A stretch of DNA of 64,000 nt, from the NCBI GenBank assembly GCA_943736015.1, contig OX031065.1, forward strand, positions 53,732,992 through 53,796,991, written 5' to 3'. Below, piece after piece: positions 63,921 through 64,000 of the stretch; within the stretch, counting starts at the first letter, position 1; each line of letters begins with the position of its first letter. This stretch comes from Tridacna crocea (Eukaryota; Mollusca; Bivalvia; Cardiida; Cardiidae). A program made the translations under genes and the position numbers. The notes beneath the pieces were generated by a model. It did no database searches and had not been told where the DNA came from. It saw nothing but the letters and a program-made list of their open reading frames with translations.

Positions 63921-64000
63921 ATCTTCGCAAGCCAAGGCTGACGATTCACTACGCTACTCTACCCTTGGCGGATCGAGCTTGATTTTTACATTCCCCCCGA
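63921..64000 (+). repeat. promoter-like repeat arm cut by window end
   Basis: CATCTTCGCAAGCCAAGG then CCTTGGCGGATCGAGCTTG: related to the arms flanking the zinc-finger-like frame at 46960-47510. Confidence 0.5.

Overview
This is animal genomic DNA with no prokaryotic features. Genes are split into short exons with GT/AG introns, and the DNA between them is packed with short palindromic transposons, tRNA-derived SINEs and minisatellites. Secreted single-domain C-type lectins, SINEs with bivalve-type cores and palindromic repeats of a kind familiar from clams and mussels all suggest a bivalve mollusc, probably a heterodont. That assignment is recall and inference; no species can be fixed by eye.

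Genes, in order. (1) 5.3-7.5 kb, plus strand: a C-type lectin copy with three recognisable exons. The first carries TGA exactly where the domain needs a cysteine, so this copy is probably a pseudogene. (2) 18.8-20.3 kb: a 5'-truncated non-LTR retrotransposon with an open 402-codon reverse transcriptase remnant. (3) 25.76-34.66 kb, plus strand: a complete four-exon C-type lectin (152 aa, signal peptide, EPN motif). Its introns hold a broken Tc1-like transposase, a miniature LTR retrotransposon and other repeats. (4) 39.19-47.77 kb, minus strand: a complete five-exon CHMP4 gene (ESCRT-III/Snf7, 223 aa). A small zinc-finger-like reading frame between inverted repeats lies in its intron 1. (5) 55.35-55.53 kb: one plausible exon of an unrecognised protein.

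Repeats dominate. About 38 copies or fragments of one ~225 bp palindromic MITE (family A: TTAA ends, CCCTTTACCAAAC-type inverted repeats, central GGGAAAAGGAGAAAATGCTG palindrome) fill roughly an eighth of the window and are densest from 36 to 59 kb. One copy sits inside another repeat (family E) whose intact copies elsewhere show the empty TTAA site, which supports piggyBac-type insertion. Other families are: B (TTAA ends, GATCAGACTGCACAG palindrome); C (AAAACCTCGTAACTACAG palindrome); D (CTTTCTATCGTGGTTTATCG); E (GTACGGTCAGGTGGCA); F (a 3 kb foldback with ~1 kb arms around a 27-bp satellite, 7.9-10.9 kb); H (CTACGTAG/ATGACC); J; L (AGGTCAGCCTGCGC); and two elements whose ends are arrays of GGTAAAAA-type repeats. 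A diverged ~3 kb segment is duplicated at 50.5-53.4 and 59.1-62.1 kb.

The most unusual object is a 528 bp element at 29688-30215. It has two 206 bp LTRs (~98% identical by eye), a primer-binding site matching the tRNA-Pro 3' end, a purine-rich tract and a 4-bp target duplication, but no coding capacity. Each LTR contains tRNA-like A and B boxes, and the plus strand of the whole element has no run of four T. It looks like a terminal-repeat retrotransposon in miniature (TRIM) suited to Pol III transcription.
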